The notes: generated from the letters alone by a model not told the origin. Positions 13,460 to 25,044 are shown, numbered from the stretch's first letter. The stretch: DNA of 64,000 nucleotides from Bradyrhizobium yuanmingense (GCF_900094575.1 NZ_FMAE01000001.1:930001-994000), one strand, 5' to 3'. A program made the numbers and translations.

Positions 13460-14149
13460 CTATTCCCCCGCCTTCAGCCGATACCCGATCCCCGTCTCCG
13501 TCAGCACGTATTGCGGCTGCTCCGGATCGGCTTCGATCTTCTGGCGAAGCTGGCGGACATAGACGCGCAGATATTGCGCGTCGGTCAATTCGTCCCACAG
13601 CTCCTTCAGCAGGAAGCGGTGGGTGAGCACCTTGCCGGCGTGCTGCACCAGCACCCGCAACAGATCGTATTCCTTCGGCGAGAGCTTCACCTCGCGATCC
13701 CCGACCTTGACGATGCGACGAACGAGATCGACCGAGAGATCGCCGGTGCGGAACACCGGACGCTCGCCCTTGACCTGAAGCTGGTGGCGCAGCGCGGCGC
13801 GCAGGCGCGCCAGCAGCTCCTCCATGCCGAACGGCTTGGTGAGATAATCGTCGGCGCCGAGATCGAGCGCCTGGACCTTGCCGGCTTCGTCGCCGCGGCT
13901 CGACAGCACCACGATCGGCACGCCGTCGTTGCGGGCGCGGATGGTGCGGAGCAGCTCATGGCCCTGAACGTCGGGCAGGCCGAGATCCAGGATGATCAGC
14001 GCCGGCTCCTCGCCAAGTTTCTCCAGCGCCGTCTTGCCGTTCGGCGCTTCCAGGATTTCGTAGCCCTGGGTCGTCAGCCCCATTCGCAGCAATTTGCGGA
14101 TCGGCGGCTCGTCGTCGATGACCAGGACCTTGATCGGAGCAGCGCTCAT
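13460..14149 (-). CDS. kdpE: KdpE response regulator
   Basis: An OmpR/PhoB-type regulator of 229 residues. The receiver domain holds the acidic pair in VIDDEPP, phosphoacceptor D55 (LIILDLGLPD), S84 (VVLSSR) and K106 in YLTKPFG. The C-terminal winged helix includes LSPKEYDLLRVLVQHAGKVLTHRFLLKELW and YVRQLRQKIE. Its start overlaps the kdpD stop by 4 bp. With KdpD it should switch on kdpFABC when potassium is low. The last gene of the operon. Confidence 0.96.
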   Translation of the reverse strand: MSAAPIKVLVIDDEPPIRKLLRMGLTTQGYEILEAPNGKTALEKLGEEPALIILDLGLPDVQGHELLRTIRARNDGVPIVVLSSRGDEAGKVQALDLGADDYLTKPFGMEELLARLRAALRHQLQVKGERPVFRTGDLSVDLVRRIVKVGDREVKLSPKEYDLLRVLVQHAGKVLTHRFLLKELWDELTDAQYLRVYVRQLRQKIEADPEQPQYVLTETGIGYRLKAGE

Positions 14150-16869
14150 GCGGCGGTATCCAATGCGTGGCTCTCTGCCGGAACCGGCAGGCGAATGGTG
14201 AGGACCGCGCCGCTCCGCTCGCTGCGATTGGCGGCGGAGATCGTGCCGCGCATCGCCTCGACGAAGCCGCGCGAGATGGCAAGCCCGAGCCCGGTGCCGG
14301 GACGGACGTGATCGCCCTTCTGCACGCGATAGAACTTGTCGAACACGCTCTCGAGCTCGTCCGGTGGAATGCCGGCGCCCTCGTCGGCGACCTCGAGCAC
14401 GACATGAGCGCTGTCGCGCCGGCCGCGGATCGAGATCGTGGTTTCGGGGGGCGCGTATTTCGCGGCATTGTCAAGCAGGTTGAACAGCACCTGCTCGAAC
14501 AGCACGGCGTCGAGCTGGAGCATCGGCAGATCGGCGGCCAGCACCAGCTCGACCTTGTGGCGGCTGAGGATCTTGCTGGCGCGCCGGAGCGCGCTGCCGA
14601 CGATCTCGCTGAGATCGTGCAGCGCTGTGTTGGGCACGATGGCGCCGGATTCGAGCTTGGTCATGTCGAGCAGATTGGCGATGAAGCGGTTGAGCCGCTC
14701 GGATTCGTCGATCACGGTGGCGAGCAAATCGCGCTTCTCGGTGTCCGAGAGCGCGCCGGCGAGATCGCGCATGGTGGAGGCCGCCCCTAACACCGAGGCG
14801 AGCGGCGTCTTCAGATCGTGCGAGATCGAGGTCAACAGCGCCGAGCGCAGCCGCTCGGATTCGACGGTGCGCTTGACGCGGTCCATGTCCTCGACCAGCA
14901 GCACACGCTCGATCGCGAGCGCGCCCTGGTCGACCAGCGCATCGAGCAGCCGCCGCTGGTCCGGCGTCAGCAGCGGGCCGGTACGATCGTTGTCGATGCC
15001 GATCACACCGATCGGGCCCCGCCCGGTGCGCATCGGCAGAAACAGCCGCTTGGCGCCCGGCAAGGTATCCGAGCCGCGACCGGCGGGACGATCGTTGCTC
15101 CAGGCCCAGTTGGCGGCGGCAAGATCGGCCTGGTCAAGCTCGTCCTCGGGCGGATAGCCTGATTTCACCGTCAGCAGGCCTTCATCCGGCAACAGCAGCA
15201 CCACGCGGACCTTCAGCATCAATGCGGTCTGGTAGGCACTGGCCCACAAGACGTCGTCCAGCGTGGCAGTACCGGCGAGCTTGCGGCTGAAGGCATAGAG
15301 CTGCTCGGTCATCCTGATCCGGCCGATCGCGGTGTCGGCCTGGATGCGCACGCGCGCCGCGACATTGGAGACGATCATCGCCACCACCATGAACAGCACG
15401 AAAGCGGCGACATTGGTCGGGTCGGTGATCGTGAAGGTGTAGATCGGCGGGATGAAGAAGAAATTGTAGCAGAGCGAAGCCGCCACCGTGGCCAGCAGCG
15501 AGGGCCACAGGCCGTAGCGCACGGCAACCGCGACGACCGAGGTCAGCAGCACGAGATCGACGTTCTCGATGCCGAAATAGGGCTGGATCAGCTTGGCAGC
15601 GCCGAGACCCACAAGCACGATCCCAAGCGCCTTGAGAAAAGGCAAAGGATCGAACGGCTCGGATCGTGCGGCGGTCTGCACCGCCATCTTGGGCGCGGCC
15701 TCTCCGGAAAGCTCGTTGCCGGGAATGACGTGAACGCTGATATTGCCCGCACGCCGTACCAGGTCGTGCACGACCGAGCCGCGCGTCATCTCGAACCAGC
15801 GCGAGCGCGTCGACTTGCCGATCACGATCTGGGTGACGTTGTTGCTTTGCGCGAAATTGATGACGTCGTCGGCGATGCGGCGGCCGACGGCGGGAATGGT
15901 CAGCGCCTCGCCGCCGAGCGCTTCCGCGAGCCGCAGCGTGTCGGCCAGCCGATCCCGCTCCTCGTCGGACAAGTGCAGCGATCGCCGCGTCTCGATCGAA
16001 ATCGCGGTGAACGGCGCATGCAGCCGGTCGGCCAGCCGCTTGGTGTAGCGCACGAGGCCGGCCGCGCGCGGGTCCTCGCTGACGCAGACCAGGATGCGCT
16101 CACCCGCGGCCCAGGGCCCGGGAATCGCATTGGCCTGCATGTGGTTGAGCAGCTGCTCGTCGACCCGCTCGGCGGTGCGGCGCAAAGCGAGCTCGCGGAG
16201 CGCAGTCAGGTTGCCCGGCGAGAAATAATGCTCCAGCGCCCGCTCGGCCTGCTTGGGCACATAGACCTTGCCCTCCTTCAGGCGCTGGATCAGGTCGTCT
16301 GGCGTGAGGTCGATCAACTCGATCGCGTCGGCGCGGTCGAACACCGAATCCGGCACGGTCTCGCGCACGCGGACATGGGTGATCTGGGCGACGACGTCGT
16401 TCAGGCTTTCGATGTGCTGGATGTTGACGGCGGTGTAGACGTCGATGCCCTGGGAGAGCAGCTCCTCGACGTCCATGTAGCGCTTGGGATGGCGGCTGCC
16501 TGCCGCATTGGTGTGGGCAAGTTCATCGACCAGCGCAATCTGCGGCCGACGCGCAATCACCGCATCGAGATCCATCTCCTCGACGATCTGGCCGCGGTAG
16601 TCCAGCCTCTTGCGCGGGACCACTTCGAGGCCGCGCACCAGCGCCTCGGTCTCGGCACGGCCATGGGTCTCGACGAAACCGACCACGACATCGATGCCGG
16701 CCTTGCGCTTGGCCTGGGCGCTTTGCAGCATCTCGTAGGTCTTGCCGACGCCGGGAGCGGCGCCGACGAAGATCTTCAGCCTGCCGCTCGCACCCTCCTC
16801 CCGGCGCGCCGCTTCCAGCAGGGCCTCCGGTGACGGACGTTGTTCGGGATCGCGGCGCTCTCGGACCAT
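14146..16869 (-). CDS. kdpD: KdpD sensor histidine kinase
   Basis: Full-length KdpD (907 residues), a membrane sensor of potassium limitation. The N-terminal KdpD domain has a Walker A motif (GAAPGVGKT) and DELAHTNAAGSRHPKRYMDVEE; a universal-stress-like domain follows (about 250-370). Four membrane segments lie at about 400-500, then a GAF-like region, and the kinase core with H684 (SISHDLKTPLASVLGA), an N box (FNLLDNAAKYAP) and G boxes (DEGAGIP, GTGLGLAI). It overlaps kdpE by 4 bp and starts 40 bp after kdpC. Confidence 0.96.
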   Translation of the reverse strand: MVRERRDPEQRPSPEALLEAARREEGASGRLKIFVGAAPGVGKTYEMLQSAQAKRKAGIDVVVGFVETHGRAETEALVRGLEVVPRKRLDYRGQIVEEMDLDAVIARRPQIALVDELAHTNAAGSRHPKRYMDVEELLSQGIDVYTAVNIQHIESLNDVVAQITHVRVRETVPDSVFDRADAIELIDLTPDDLIQRLKEGKVYVPKQAERALEHYFSPGNLTALRELALRRTAERVDEQLLNHMQANAIPGPWAAGERILVCVSEDPRAAGLVRYTKRLADRLHAPFTAISIETRRSLHLSDEERDRLADTLRLAEALGGEALTIPAVGRRIADDVINFAQSNNVTQIVIGKSTRSRWFEMTRGSVVHDLVRRAGNISVHVIPGNELSGEAAPKMAVQTAARSEPFDPLPFLKALGIVLVGLGAAKLIQPYFGIENVDLVLLTSVVAVAVRYGLWPSLLATVAASLCYNFFFIPPIYTFTITDPTNVAAFVLFMVVAMIVSNVAARVRIQADTAIGRIRMTEQLYAFSRKLAGTATLDDVLWASAYQTALMLKVRVVLLLPDEGLLTVKSGYPPEDELDQADLAAANWAWSNDRPAGRGSDTLPGAKRLFLPMRTGRGPIGVIGIDNDRTGPLLTPDQRRLLDALVDQGALAIERVLLVEDMDRVKRTVESERLRSALLTSISHDLKTPLASVLGAASTMRDLAGALSDTEKRDLLATVIDESERLNRFIANLLDMTKLESGAIVPNTALHDLSEIVGSALRRASKILSRHKVELVLAADLPMLQLDAVLFEQVLFNLLDNAAKYAPPETTISIRGRRDSAHVVLEVADEGAGIPPDELESVFDKFYRVQKGDHVRPGTGLGLAISRGFVEAMRGTISAANRSERSGAVLTIRLPVPAESHALDTAA

Positions 16870-16909
16870 CTTGCCAGTATAATCATCCGTACATTGCCAG
16901 CCTAGACGG

Positions 16910-17515
16910 CTACTTCGCGGCGATCCGATCGAGCGCGAGGTTCAGCGCCAGAACGTTGACCCTGGGCTCGCCGAGGAAGCCGAGCAGACGGCCTTCGGTG
17001 TTGGCGTCCACGAGCTGCCTGACCTGACCGTCCGGCAGATTGCGCGCCTTCGCGACGCGCGGCACCTGGAATTGCGCGGCTTCCGGCGAAATGTCGGGGT
17101 CGAGGCCGCTGGCCGACGTCGTCACCAGGTCGACCGGCACCGAGGCGTTCGGATTCTCGCGCCTGAGCTTGTCCACATCTTCCTTCAGCCGGTCGGCCAG
17201 CGCCCTGCTGGTCGGACCGAGATTGGAGCCGCCCGAATTGGCGGCGTTGTAGGGCGCGGGCACCGTCTTGGTCGAATCGTTCGGGTCCGGCGCCAGCGTC
17301 GCCGAGGGGCGGCCGTGGAAATATTTGTCGTCCTTGAACGCCTGTCCGATCAGGGCGGAGCCGATCACCTTGCCGTCTCTCTCGATCAGGCTGCCTTGCG
17401 CCTGCACGGGAAACAGCGCGCCGGCAATGCCGGTCATGGCGAGCGGGTAGGCAAGGCCGGTGATGGCGGTGAGCGCCAGCAAGAGGACGATGGCGGGGCG
17501 GATTTCTCTGAGCAT
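16910..17515 (-). CDS. kdpC: Potassium-transporting ATPase subunit C
   Basis: KdpC (201 residues) is the single-helix subunit that stabilises ATP binding to KdpB. It starts [31 protein letters not shown] (membrane segment about 8-30) and has the family pattern GSALIGQ.F....YFHGRPSA and the C-terminal [11 protein letters not shown] use the ATG at 17513-17515; the upstream extension enters the repeat that separates kdpC from kdpB. kdpC lies 109 bp from kdpB, unusually far for this operon. Confidence 0.95.
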   Translation of the reverse strand: MLREIRPAIVLLLALTAITGLAYPLAMTGIAGALFPVQAQGSLIERDGKVIGSALIGQAFKDDKYFHGRPSATLAPDPNDSTKTVPAPYNAANSGGSNLGPTSRALADRLKEDVDKLRRENPNASVPVDLVTTSASGLDPDISPEAAQFQVPRVAKARNLPDGQVRQLVDANTEGRLLGFLGEPRVNVLALNLALDRIAAK

Positions 17516-17536
17516 GTTGGGTCTCCTGTTTCTTCC

Positions 17537-17620
17537 GTCATTGCGAGCGAAGCGAAGCAATCCAGGGTCTTTCCACCGAGGCAGTCTGGATTGCTTTGTC
17601 GCTTTGCTCCTCGCAATGAC
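17537..17620. repeat. Palindromic repeat inside the kdp operon (GCAATCCAG type)
   Basis: GTCATTGCGAGCGAAGCGAAGCAATCCAG is mirrored by CTGGATTGC...CTCGCAATGAC; a 20-odd bp centre separates the arms. It occupies the kdpB-kdpC spacer, so it will be transcribed as a hairpin in the kdp mRNA. The same family occurs at 36581-36673 and 53431-53515. Confidence 0.85.
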
Positions 17621-17624
17621 GAAT

Positions 17625-19739
<2,115 letters not shown>

Positions 19740-19762
19740 GGAGGTCACTCCAACAACCAGAT

Positions 19763-21466
19763 TCAGAACACTTGCCCGGCGTTCATCGCGAGATGCTCGA
19801 CGATGGGACCGAGTGCGAGCGCCGGGAAGAAGGTCAGGCCACCGATGATCAGGATCACGCCGACCACGAGGCCGACGAACAGCCCGCCGGTGGTCGGGAA
19901 GGTGCCCGCCGACGGCGGTACCGACTTCTTGGCCGCGAGCGAGCCCGCAATCGCCATCGCCGGAACGATCATGAAGAAGCGGCCGACGAACATCGCGCTG
20001 GCGAGCGTGAGGTTGTAGAAGAACGTGTTGCCGGTGAGGCCTGCGAAGGCCGAACCGTTATTCCCGGTGGCCGACGTGAAGGCGTAGAGCACCTCGGTGA
20101 AGCCGTGCGGGCCGGCATTCGCCATCGAGGCGACCGCCGCCGGATAGACCACGCCGACCGCGGTCCAGCCGAGATACATCAGCGGCAGCACCAGGATCGC
20201 GAGCATCGCCATCTTGACCTCGCGGGCCTCGATCTTCTTGCCGACATATTCCGGCGTGCGGCCAACCATCAGGCCTGCGACGAAGATCGAGAGCACGACG
20301 AACAGCAGCATCCCGTAAAGGCCGGCGCCGACGCCGCCGACGATGATCTCCCCTAACTGCATGTTGATCAGCGGGACCATTCCGCCGAGCGCGGTGAAGC
20401 TGTCATGCATGGCGTTGACCGCGCCGCAGGATGCGGCCGTCGTGATCACGGCGAACAGCGAGGAGGCGACGATGCCGAAGCGGACCTCCTTGCCCTCCAT
20501 GTTGCCGCCGGTCAGGCCCAGAGCGTGGAGCGTCGAGGTGCCATTCGCCTCCGCCCAATAGGTGACGGCGACACCTGCGACGAACAGCACGCCCATCACG
20601 GCCAGGATCGCCCAACCCTGGCGCTGGTTGCCGACCATGCGGCCGAACACGTTGGTCAGCGCCGCGCCGAGAGCGAAGATCGACAGCATCTGCACGAAGT
20701 TCGACAGCGCGGTCGGGTTCTCGAAGGGATGGGCGGCATTGACGTTGAAGAAGCCGCCGCCATTGGTACCCAGCATCTTGATCGCGACCTGCGAGGCGAC
20801 CGGGCCGACCGCGATGGTCTGCCTGGCGCCCTCGAGCGTGGTCGCCTCGACGTAGTCGCCGAGCGTCTGCGGGATGCCCTGGGAGACCAGGAAGAGCGTG
20901 TAGACGACGCAGATCGGCAGCAGGACGTAGAGCGTGGTGCGAGTGACATCGACCCAGAAATTGCCGACGGTTCGCATCGAGGCGCGGGAGAAGCCGCGGA
21001 TCAGGGCGACCGCCAGCGCGATGCCGGTGGCGGCCGACAGGAAATTCTGGTGCGTCAGGCCGAGCATCTGGACGAGATAGGACAGCGTGCTCTCGCCGCC
21101 GTAGTTCTGCCAGTTGGTGTTGGTGATGAAGGAGATCGCGGTGTTGAAGGACAGATCCTCGGCGACCGCCGATTGGCCGGCCGGGTTGAACGGCAGCACG
21201 GCCTGCAGCCGCATCAGGCCGTAGATGATGAGAAAGCCGCCGACATGGAACAGCAGCATTGCGACCGTGTAGGTCAGCCAATGCTGCTCGCGCTTCTCGT
21301 CGACGCCGGAGATCCAATAGATGCCGGTCTCGATCGGGCGCAGGACGGGCGACAGCAAGGTGCGCTCGCCGCCAAACACGCGCGTCATGTACCAGCCGAG
21401 CGGCTTGGTCAGCGCGACCACGATCGCGCAGTAGAGAATGATCTGGAACCAACCGATCACAGTCAT
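19763..21466 (-). CDS. kdpA: Potassium-transporting ATPase subunit A
   Basis: KdpA (567 residues) is the potassium-binding channel-like subunit, with about ten membrane helices. The four selectivity-loop regions can be seen: [46 protein letters not shown] and [12 protein letters not shown]. It begins [13 protein letters not shown]. It is preceded by kdpF and followed by kdpB in the leftward operon. Confidence 0.97.
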   Translation of the reverse strand: MTVIGWFQIILYCAIVVALTKPLGWYMTRVFGGERTLLSPVLRPIETGIYWISGVDEKREQHWLTYTVAMLLFHVGGFLIIYGLMRLQAVLPFNPAGQSAVAEDLSFNTAISFITNTNWQNYGGESTLSYLVQMLGLTHQNFLSAATGIALAVALIRGFSRASMRTVGNFWVDVTRTTLYVLLPICVVYTLFLVSQGIPQTLGDYVEATTLEGARQTIAVGPVASQVAIKMLGTNGGGFFNVNAAHPFENPTALSNFVQMLSIFALGAALTNVFGRMVGNQRQGWAILAVMGVLFVAGVAVTYWAEANGTSTLHALGLTGGNMEGKEVRFGIVASSLFAVITTAASCGAVNAMHDSFTALGGMVPLINMQLGEIIVGGVGAGLYGMLLFVVLSIFVAGLMVGRTPEYVGKKIEAREVKMAMLAILVLPLMYLGWTAVGVVYPAAVASMANAGPHGFTEVLYAFTSATGNNGSAFAGLTGNTFFYNLTLASAMFVGRFFMIVPAMAIAGSLAAKKSVPPSAGTFPTTGGLFVGLVVGVILIIGGLTFFPALALGPIVEHLAMNAGQVF

Positions 21467-21579
21467 GGCAATAACCCTTCAGGCATTGTGTCCGGCGCAA
21501 CAGCGGCAGGAGCAGCGCGAGCAGGCCCGCGACGAGCGCAGCGTCGGCCAGCAGCAATTTTGCGAGCAGCAGCACGGCG

Positions 21580-21669
21580 TCAGAACCGCTCGGGCCGCAG
21601 CAGCGCATAGGTGAGATAGATCAGGAGGCCGAACGAGACGGCGCCGGCGAGCGCATAATCGAAGATCAT
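21580..21669 (-). CDS. kdpF: KdpF small membrane subunit
   Basis: A 29-residue peptide starting MIFDYALAGAVSFGLLIYL and ending YALLRPERF. One hydrophobic helix followed by a LL.PE.F tail is the KdpF pattern (a lipid-like stabilising subunit of KdpFABC). It lies in the expected place, 113 bp before kdpA and 11 bp after the 27-residue ORF. Small size explains why it is easily missed. Confidence 0.88.
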   Translation of the reverse strand: MIFDYALAGAVSFGLLIYLTYALLRPERF

Positions 21670-21680
21670 GGTCCGCTCCC

Positions 21681-21764
21681 TCACAGCCGTTCGCAGGCAT
21701 AGGTGTAGCCGATCGCGAGGGCAAAGAAGAAGAAGCCCAGCGCCAGCATCAAAAGGTCCATCAT
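21681..21764 (-). CDS. 27-residue membrane peptide at the head of the kdp operon
   Basis: The ORF encodes MMDLLMLALG, a run of four Phe, then ALAIGYTYACERL. AAGGAG lies eight bases before the first ATG, and the kdpF start follows 11 bp after the stop. It is one hydrophobic helix with a short polar tail. I do not know a name for it; the position and ribosome site suggest a real gene, perhaps an accessory peptide of the Kdp complex. This role is inference. Confidence 0.65.
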   Translation of the reverse strand: MMDLLMLALGFFFFALAIGYTYACERL

Positions 21765-21804
21765 GGCGATACTCCTTTAGGAGAGACCTGAGGTGCCACT
21801 GTGC

Positions 21805-21832
21805 CCATAGGTTTTCGAGATGAGACCTATGG
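21805..21832. promoter_or_regulatory. Inverted repeat upstream of the kdp operon
   Basis: CCATAGGT and ACCTATGG form a perfect 8-bp inverted repeat with a 12-bp spacer, about 40 bp before the first ORF of the kdp operon. A TATAAC-like hexamer lies just upstream on the minus strand (around 21837-21842). It may be a regulator site, for example for KdpE, or a hairpin in the leader. No matching consensus is known to me. Confidence 0.4.
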
Positions 21833-21877
21833 CAACGTTATAGGAATCTCATAAAGGCCGGCCGTCCCGGCGCGGGG

Positions 21878-22047
21878 CTATCGCATCTAAAAGCTTCTCC
21901 CGCGGCCATCCTTCGAGACGCCCGCTTGGCGCGGGCTCCTCAGGATGAGGACAGAATGCGTGGCTGCAGTTTCAAAGGGCACTGACGCCGATGAGCCTCA
22001 TCCTGAGGAGGCGCGTCAGCGCCGTCTCGAAGGACGAGGCGTGCGCA
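21878..22047. repeat. 170-bp repeat, copy 1
   Basis: This stretch matches 30321-30490 closely over its whole length. Inside it, CATCCTTCGAGACG (21907-21920) is mirrored by CGTCTCGAAGGACG (22023-22036), and CTCCTCAGGATGAGG by CCTCATCCTGAGGAG. It lies between the kdp promoter region and a hypothetical gene. A shorter relative is at 57929-58030. The stretch 22048-22179 holds only leader sequence for the next gene. Confidence 0.85.
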
Positions 22048-22179
22048 CCGACCGAGATGATCCGTCCACTTATGGAATCCCTATATCTCGCGCCCGATCC
22101 CCATCTCGTTTTCAAATGGGCTTCCCGCCATCTTGGCGAGGCCGGCCGACTGACCGACGCCAATTCCAGGAGGCCTGAC

Positions 22180-22641
22180 ATGTCCGCTCTCCACCCGCGC
22201 GATCTCCCCTCGCTCGCCGAGCGGCTGCGCAAGGCACATGCAATGACGCGGCCGCTGATGCTCGACATCATCGGTCGCGCCTGCCGGCACATGCCTTCGC
22301 TCGGAGACAAGCGCACCGCACGCGCCATGCGCCTGGTCGATGCGGAAGCCTGGGCCGATGCGGCGCTGGCGCTGCTGGAGCTCGAGCTGCCGATGTGGCA
22401 GGTCCGCCGCATCGCCTACGATGACGGCGAATGGCATTGCGCGCTGTCGCGCGAGCGCGAGTTGCCGGACTGGCTCGATGCCGCGGTCGAGGCGCGCCAT
22501 GCCGACCTCGCGCTCGCCCTGCTGTCGGCGTTCCTCGAAGTCCAGACGCTGGCCATCGAAGCATCGCGGCCGAGCGTTCCTTCCGTCCGCCCCATGCCGG
22601 ATCCGCTTTACGAGCCGATCGCCTGCCACAATTCCCGCTAG
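22180..22641 (+). CDS. Hypothetical protein
   Basis: A 153-residue protein that I do not recognise. It is mainly helical with a repeated ADAALALLELE / ADLALALLSAFLEVQ leucine-rich character, and has W residues at WQVRR and EWHCALSRERELPDWLD; no signal peptide or membrane segment. AGGAGG at 22168-22173 places the start at ATG 22180; the longer frame upstream runs into the repeat. It has normal codon use for the window. A small ORF follows 23 bp later, possibly in the same transcript. Confidence 0.6.
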   Translation: MSALHPRDLPSLAERLRKAHAMTRPLMLDIIGRACRHMPSLGDKRTARAMRLVDAEAWADAALALLELELPMWQVRRIAYDDGEWHCALSRERELPDWLDAAVEARHADLALALLSAFLEVQTLAIEASRPSVPSVRPMPDPLYEPIACHNSR

Positions 22642-22664
22642 ACGCATCGGAAAGGACACGAGAA

Positions 22665-22856
22665 GTGCCGACGCCGACTCTCGACTTTGAACGCCCCCGC
22701 CTGAGGGCTGAACAGCAGATGCGCAGATCGAAGCTGCGCAAAGCTCGACTGGCGCGTATCGCCCTGCATGGGTTGGCCATGCTCTCGATAGGCAGCGTGC
22801 TCACCGCGCTGATCGCGCTGAGAACCGCAATCCATATCTGGCATCTCCCCGCCTGA
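22665..22856 (+). CDS. Small single-helix membrane protein
   Basis: A 63-residue ORF starting at GTG 22665, with AAGGAC eight bases before it. The N-terminal half is basic (LRAEQQMRRSKLRKARLARIA); the second half is hydrophobic (about residues 35-55) and ends IWHLPA. One membrane helix with a cytosolic basic N-terminus is likely. No family recognised. It follows the 153-residue hypothetical in the same direction. Confidence 0.5.
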   Translation: MPTPTLDFERPRLRAEQQMRRSKLRKARLARIALHGLAMLSIGSVLTALIALRTAIHIWHLPA

Positions 22857-22888
22857 CCGGGATTGCAGATGTCACGACCTTGCGGGGC

Positions 22889-23470
22889 CTAGCTCCTCAC
22901 CTCCGCCTCGATCAGGCGCGCCAGCTCCGACGCGGCGACCTCGATCGGCCGACCGCTGCGCTCGACGCGGGCCTGGATCAGCGCGCCCTGAAGCGCCGAC
23001 GTGCAGAGCACGGCCAGCGCCTCCGCCCGCGGCCTGGCAAACCCGTCGGCGACCAGCTTGTCGCGCAGGATCGATAGCCGCGCTGCATAGGCCTTGCGAC
23101 CGGCCTCCGACACGGCGCGCTCGCGCGGCGCCAGCTCGAGCAGCACGGTCGTGATCGGGCAGCCGTTGCGGAAGCCGGAGCCCTGCATCCAGCCTGCCAG
23201 CAGTCTGGCGTGCGCGCGCAAGAGCTCGCCGGTCGAGCCGCACTCTGCCGCGAGCTCGGCGACCGTCGCCGCGACGCGGCGGCCCGCCTCCTCCACCGCC
23301 GCCACCGCGATCGAGGATTTTCCATCCGGAAAGTAATGATAGAGCGACCCCTTCGGCGCTCCGCTGACGTCGACGATGTCGTTGAGGCCGGTGCGGGCAA
23401 ATCCCTGGCGGCGGAATAGCGTCACCGCGGCATTGATGATGGGCTGACGGTGCTTCGGCACGGCCGGCAT
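22889..23470 (-). CDS. TetR/AcrR family transcriptional regulator
   Basis: A 193-residue repressor. The helix-turn-helix lies at about 22-45 (GFARTGLNDIVDVSGAPKGSLYHYFPDGKSS), the pattern of the LmrA/YxaF-like TetR group, whose C-terminal domain also fits (NGCPITTVLLELAP). It is divergent from the crotonase gene, with 86 bp between the starts, and probably controls that gene and itself. The spacer contains TGATTGGTCTACATCA (around 23500), an imperfect palindrome that could be the operator. Confidence 0.9.
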   Translation of the reverse strand: MPAVPKHRQPIINAAVTLFRRQGFARTGLNDIVDVSGAPKGSLYHYFPDGKSSIAVAAVEEAGRRVAATVAELAAECGSTGELLRAHARLLAGWMQGSGFRNGCPITTVLLELAPRERAVSEAGRKAYAARLSILRDKLVADGFARPRAEALAVLCTSALQGALIQARVERSGRPIEVAASELARLIEAEVRS

Positions 23471-23556
23471 GGCGCCTCTCCTCGAGCGGAAATTATATTG
23501 ATTGGTCTACATCAGCCTCCGACAGTCAAGGCATGACAATTGACGAGGAGAGGCAG

Positions 23557-24330
23557 ATGCCTGCGAAAGTGACCTATGAACTGAACGACGGCGTGGCGCG
23601 GATCGGGCTCGACGACGGCAAGGTCAACGTGATGTCGGCCGCGATGCTGGGCGAGATTGGCGCCGCCTTCGACCGCGCCGAGACGGAGGCGGAGATCGTG
23701 GTGCTGCGCTCGGGCCGGCCGGGCATCTTTTCCGCGGGCTTCGATTTGAAAGTGTTCGCCTCGGGCGATGCCGCCAGGAGCCTCGAGATGGTCCGGGCCG
23801 GCGCCGAGCTCGCGCTGCGGCTGATGTCGTTTCCGCATCCAACCATCGGCGTGATGGAGGGCCATGCTTACCCGATGGGCACGTTCCTGCTGCTCGCCTG
23901 CGACGTCAGGCTCGGCGCGCGCGGAGCGCATCGCCTGGGGCTGAACGAGGTGGCGATCGGCATCGCGCCGCCCAGCTTTGCCATCGAGCTCGCGCGCAGC
24001 CGGCTGCATCCGGCCTGGCTCAGCCGTACTGTCACGCTGGGCGAGATGTACGAGCCCGAGGAGGCGCAGGCAGCCGGCTTCCTCGACCGCGTGGTGGCGC
24101 CGGAGATGGTCGACACCACGATCGAGACGATCATCACCGGCCTGCGCGCCATCCATAAGCCGTCGCTTGCCACCGCGAAGCGGCGCCTGCGCCAGGGAGC
24201 CATGGACGCCATGCGCGCGGCGATCGACCGCGAGCTGACCATGGCTGCCTATGAGGCAAGCAACCGAGCGCGCAGCGCGGTCGCACTGCCCGGGCGAGGC
24301 CGCCATCCCGCGGAAAAAGGCCTTGCCTAA
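23557..24330 (+). CDS. Crotonase/enoyl-CoA hydratase family protein
   Basis: A 257-residue crotonase-fold protein. The CoA/oxyanion-hole region GIFSAGFDLKVFASGD is clear. In the second conserved block the catalytic Glu of true enoyl-CoA hydratases (GGGCELA) is replaced: here it reads PMGTFLLLACD. The other Glu is kept (LGLNEVAIG). One Glu suggests an isomerase or another crotonase reaction rather than a standard hydratase. GAGGAGAGG supports the ATG at 23557 over the upstream ATG at 23533. It is probably regulated by the adjacent TetR protein. Confidence 0.88.
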   Translation: MPAKVTYELNDGVARIGLDDGKVNVMSAAMLGEIGAAFDRAETEAEIVVLRSGRPGIFSAGFDLKVFASGDAARSLEMVRAGAELALRLMSFPHPTIGVMEGHAYPMGTFLLLACDVRLGARGAHRLGLNEVAIGIAPPSFAIELARSRLHPAWLSRTVTLGEMYEPEEAQAAGFLDRVVAPEMVDTTIETIITGLRAIHKPSLATAKRRLRQGAMDAMRAAIDRELTMAAYEASNRARSAVALPGRGRHPAEKGLA

Positions 24331-24381
24331 AACTACCTGGCCGATCTGGCGCAGTTTCACGGAACCGTGTAGAGCGGTTTC

Positions 24382-25017
24382 ATGAGCACAAGCAGCGTCA
24401 ACGTCGTCGCCCACCCCCTGGTCCAGCACAAGCTCTCCCTGATGCGGGAGAAGGACCGCTCGACCAAGAGCTTTCGCGAGATCCTCAACGAGATCGGGAT
24501 GCTGCTCGGCTACGAGGTGACGCGCGACCTGCCGCTGGAGCTGGTCGAGATCGAGACGCCGATCGCCGCCATGCAGGCGCCGAAGATCGCCGGCAAGAAG
24601 CTCACGCTGGCGCCGATCCTGCGCGCCGGCGTTGGCTTCCTCGACGGCATGCTGGCGCTGATGCCCTCTGCGCGCATCGCCCATATCGGGCTCTACCGCG
24701 ACCCCGAGACGCTGCAGGCTGTGGAATATTACTTCAAGGCGCCGCAGGATCTGTCGGACCGCACCGTGATCCTGATGGATCCGATGCTGGCGACCGGCAA
24801 CTCGGCCTGCGCCGGTGCGTCCCTGCTCAAGGCGCGCGGCGCCCGCGACATCCGCTTCGTCTGCCTGCTGGCCGCGCCCGAGGGCATCGCCAAGTTCCAG
24901 AGCGAGCATCCCGACGTGCCGATCTGGACCGCCGCCATCGATGAACGGCTCAACGACCACGGCTATATCGTGCCGGGCCTGGGCGATGCCGGCGACCGGA
25001 TGTTCGGCACCAAGTAG
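24382..25017 (+). CDS. upp: Uracil phosphoribosyltransferase
   Basis: Upp (211 residues) makes UMP from uracil and PRPP for pyrimidine salvage. Family signatures are present: [15 protein letters not shown] at the start, the PRPP loop [10 protein letters not shown] (D133), [12 protein letters not shown], and the uracil-binding C-terminus [24 protein letters not shown]. Length matches the family. It stands alone between the crotonase and the AMP-forming ligase. Confidence 0.97.
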   Translation: MSTSSVNVVAHPLVQHKLSLMREKDRSTKSFREILNEIGMLLGYEVTRDLPLELVEIETPIAAMQAPKIAGKKLTLAPILRAGVGFLDGMLALMPSARIAHIGLYRDPETLQAVEYYFKAPQDLSDRTVILMDPMLATGNSACAGASLLKARGARDIRFVCLLAAPEGIAKFQSEHPDVPIWTAAIDERLNDHGYIVPGLGDAGDRMFGTK

Positions 25018-25044
25018 ACAGGTTTTCGCGACCAGGTTAGTCCG

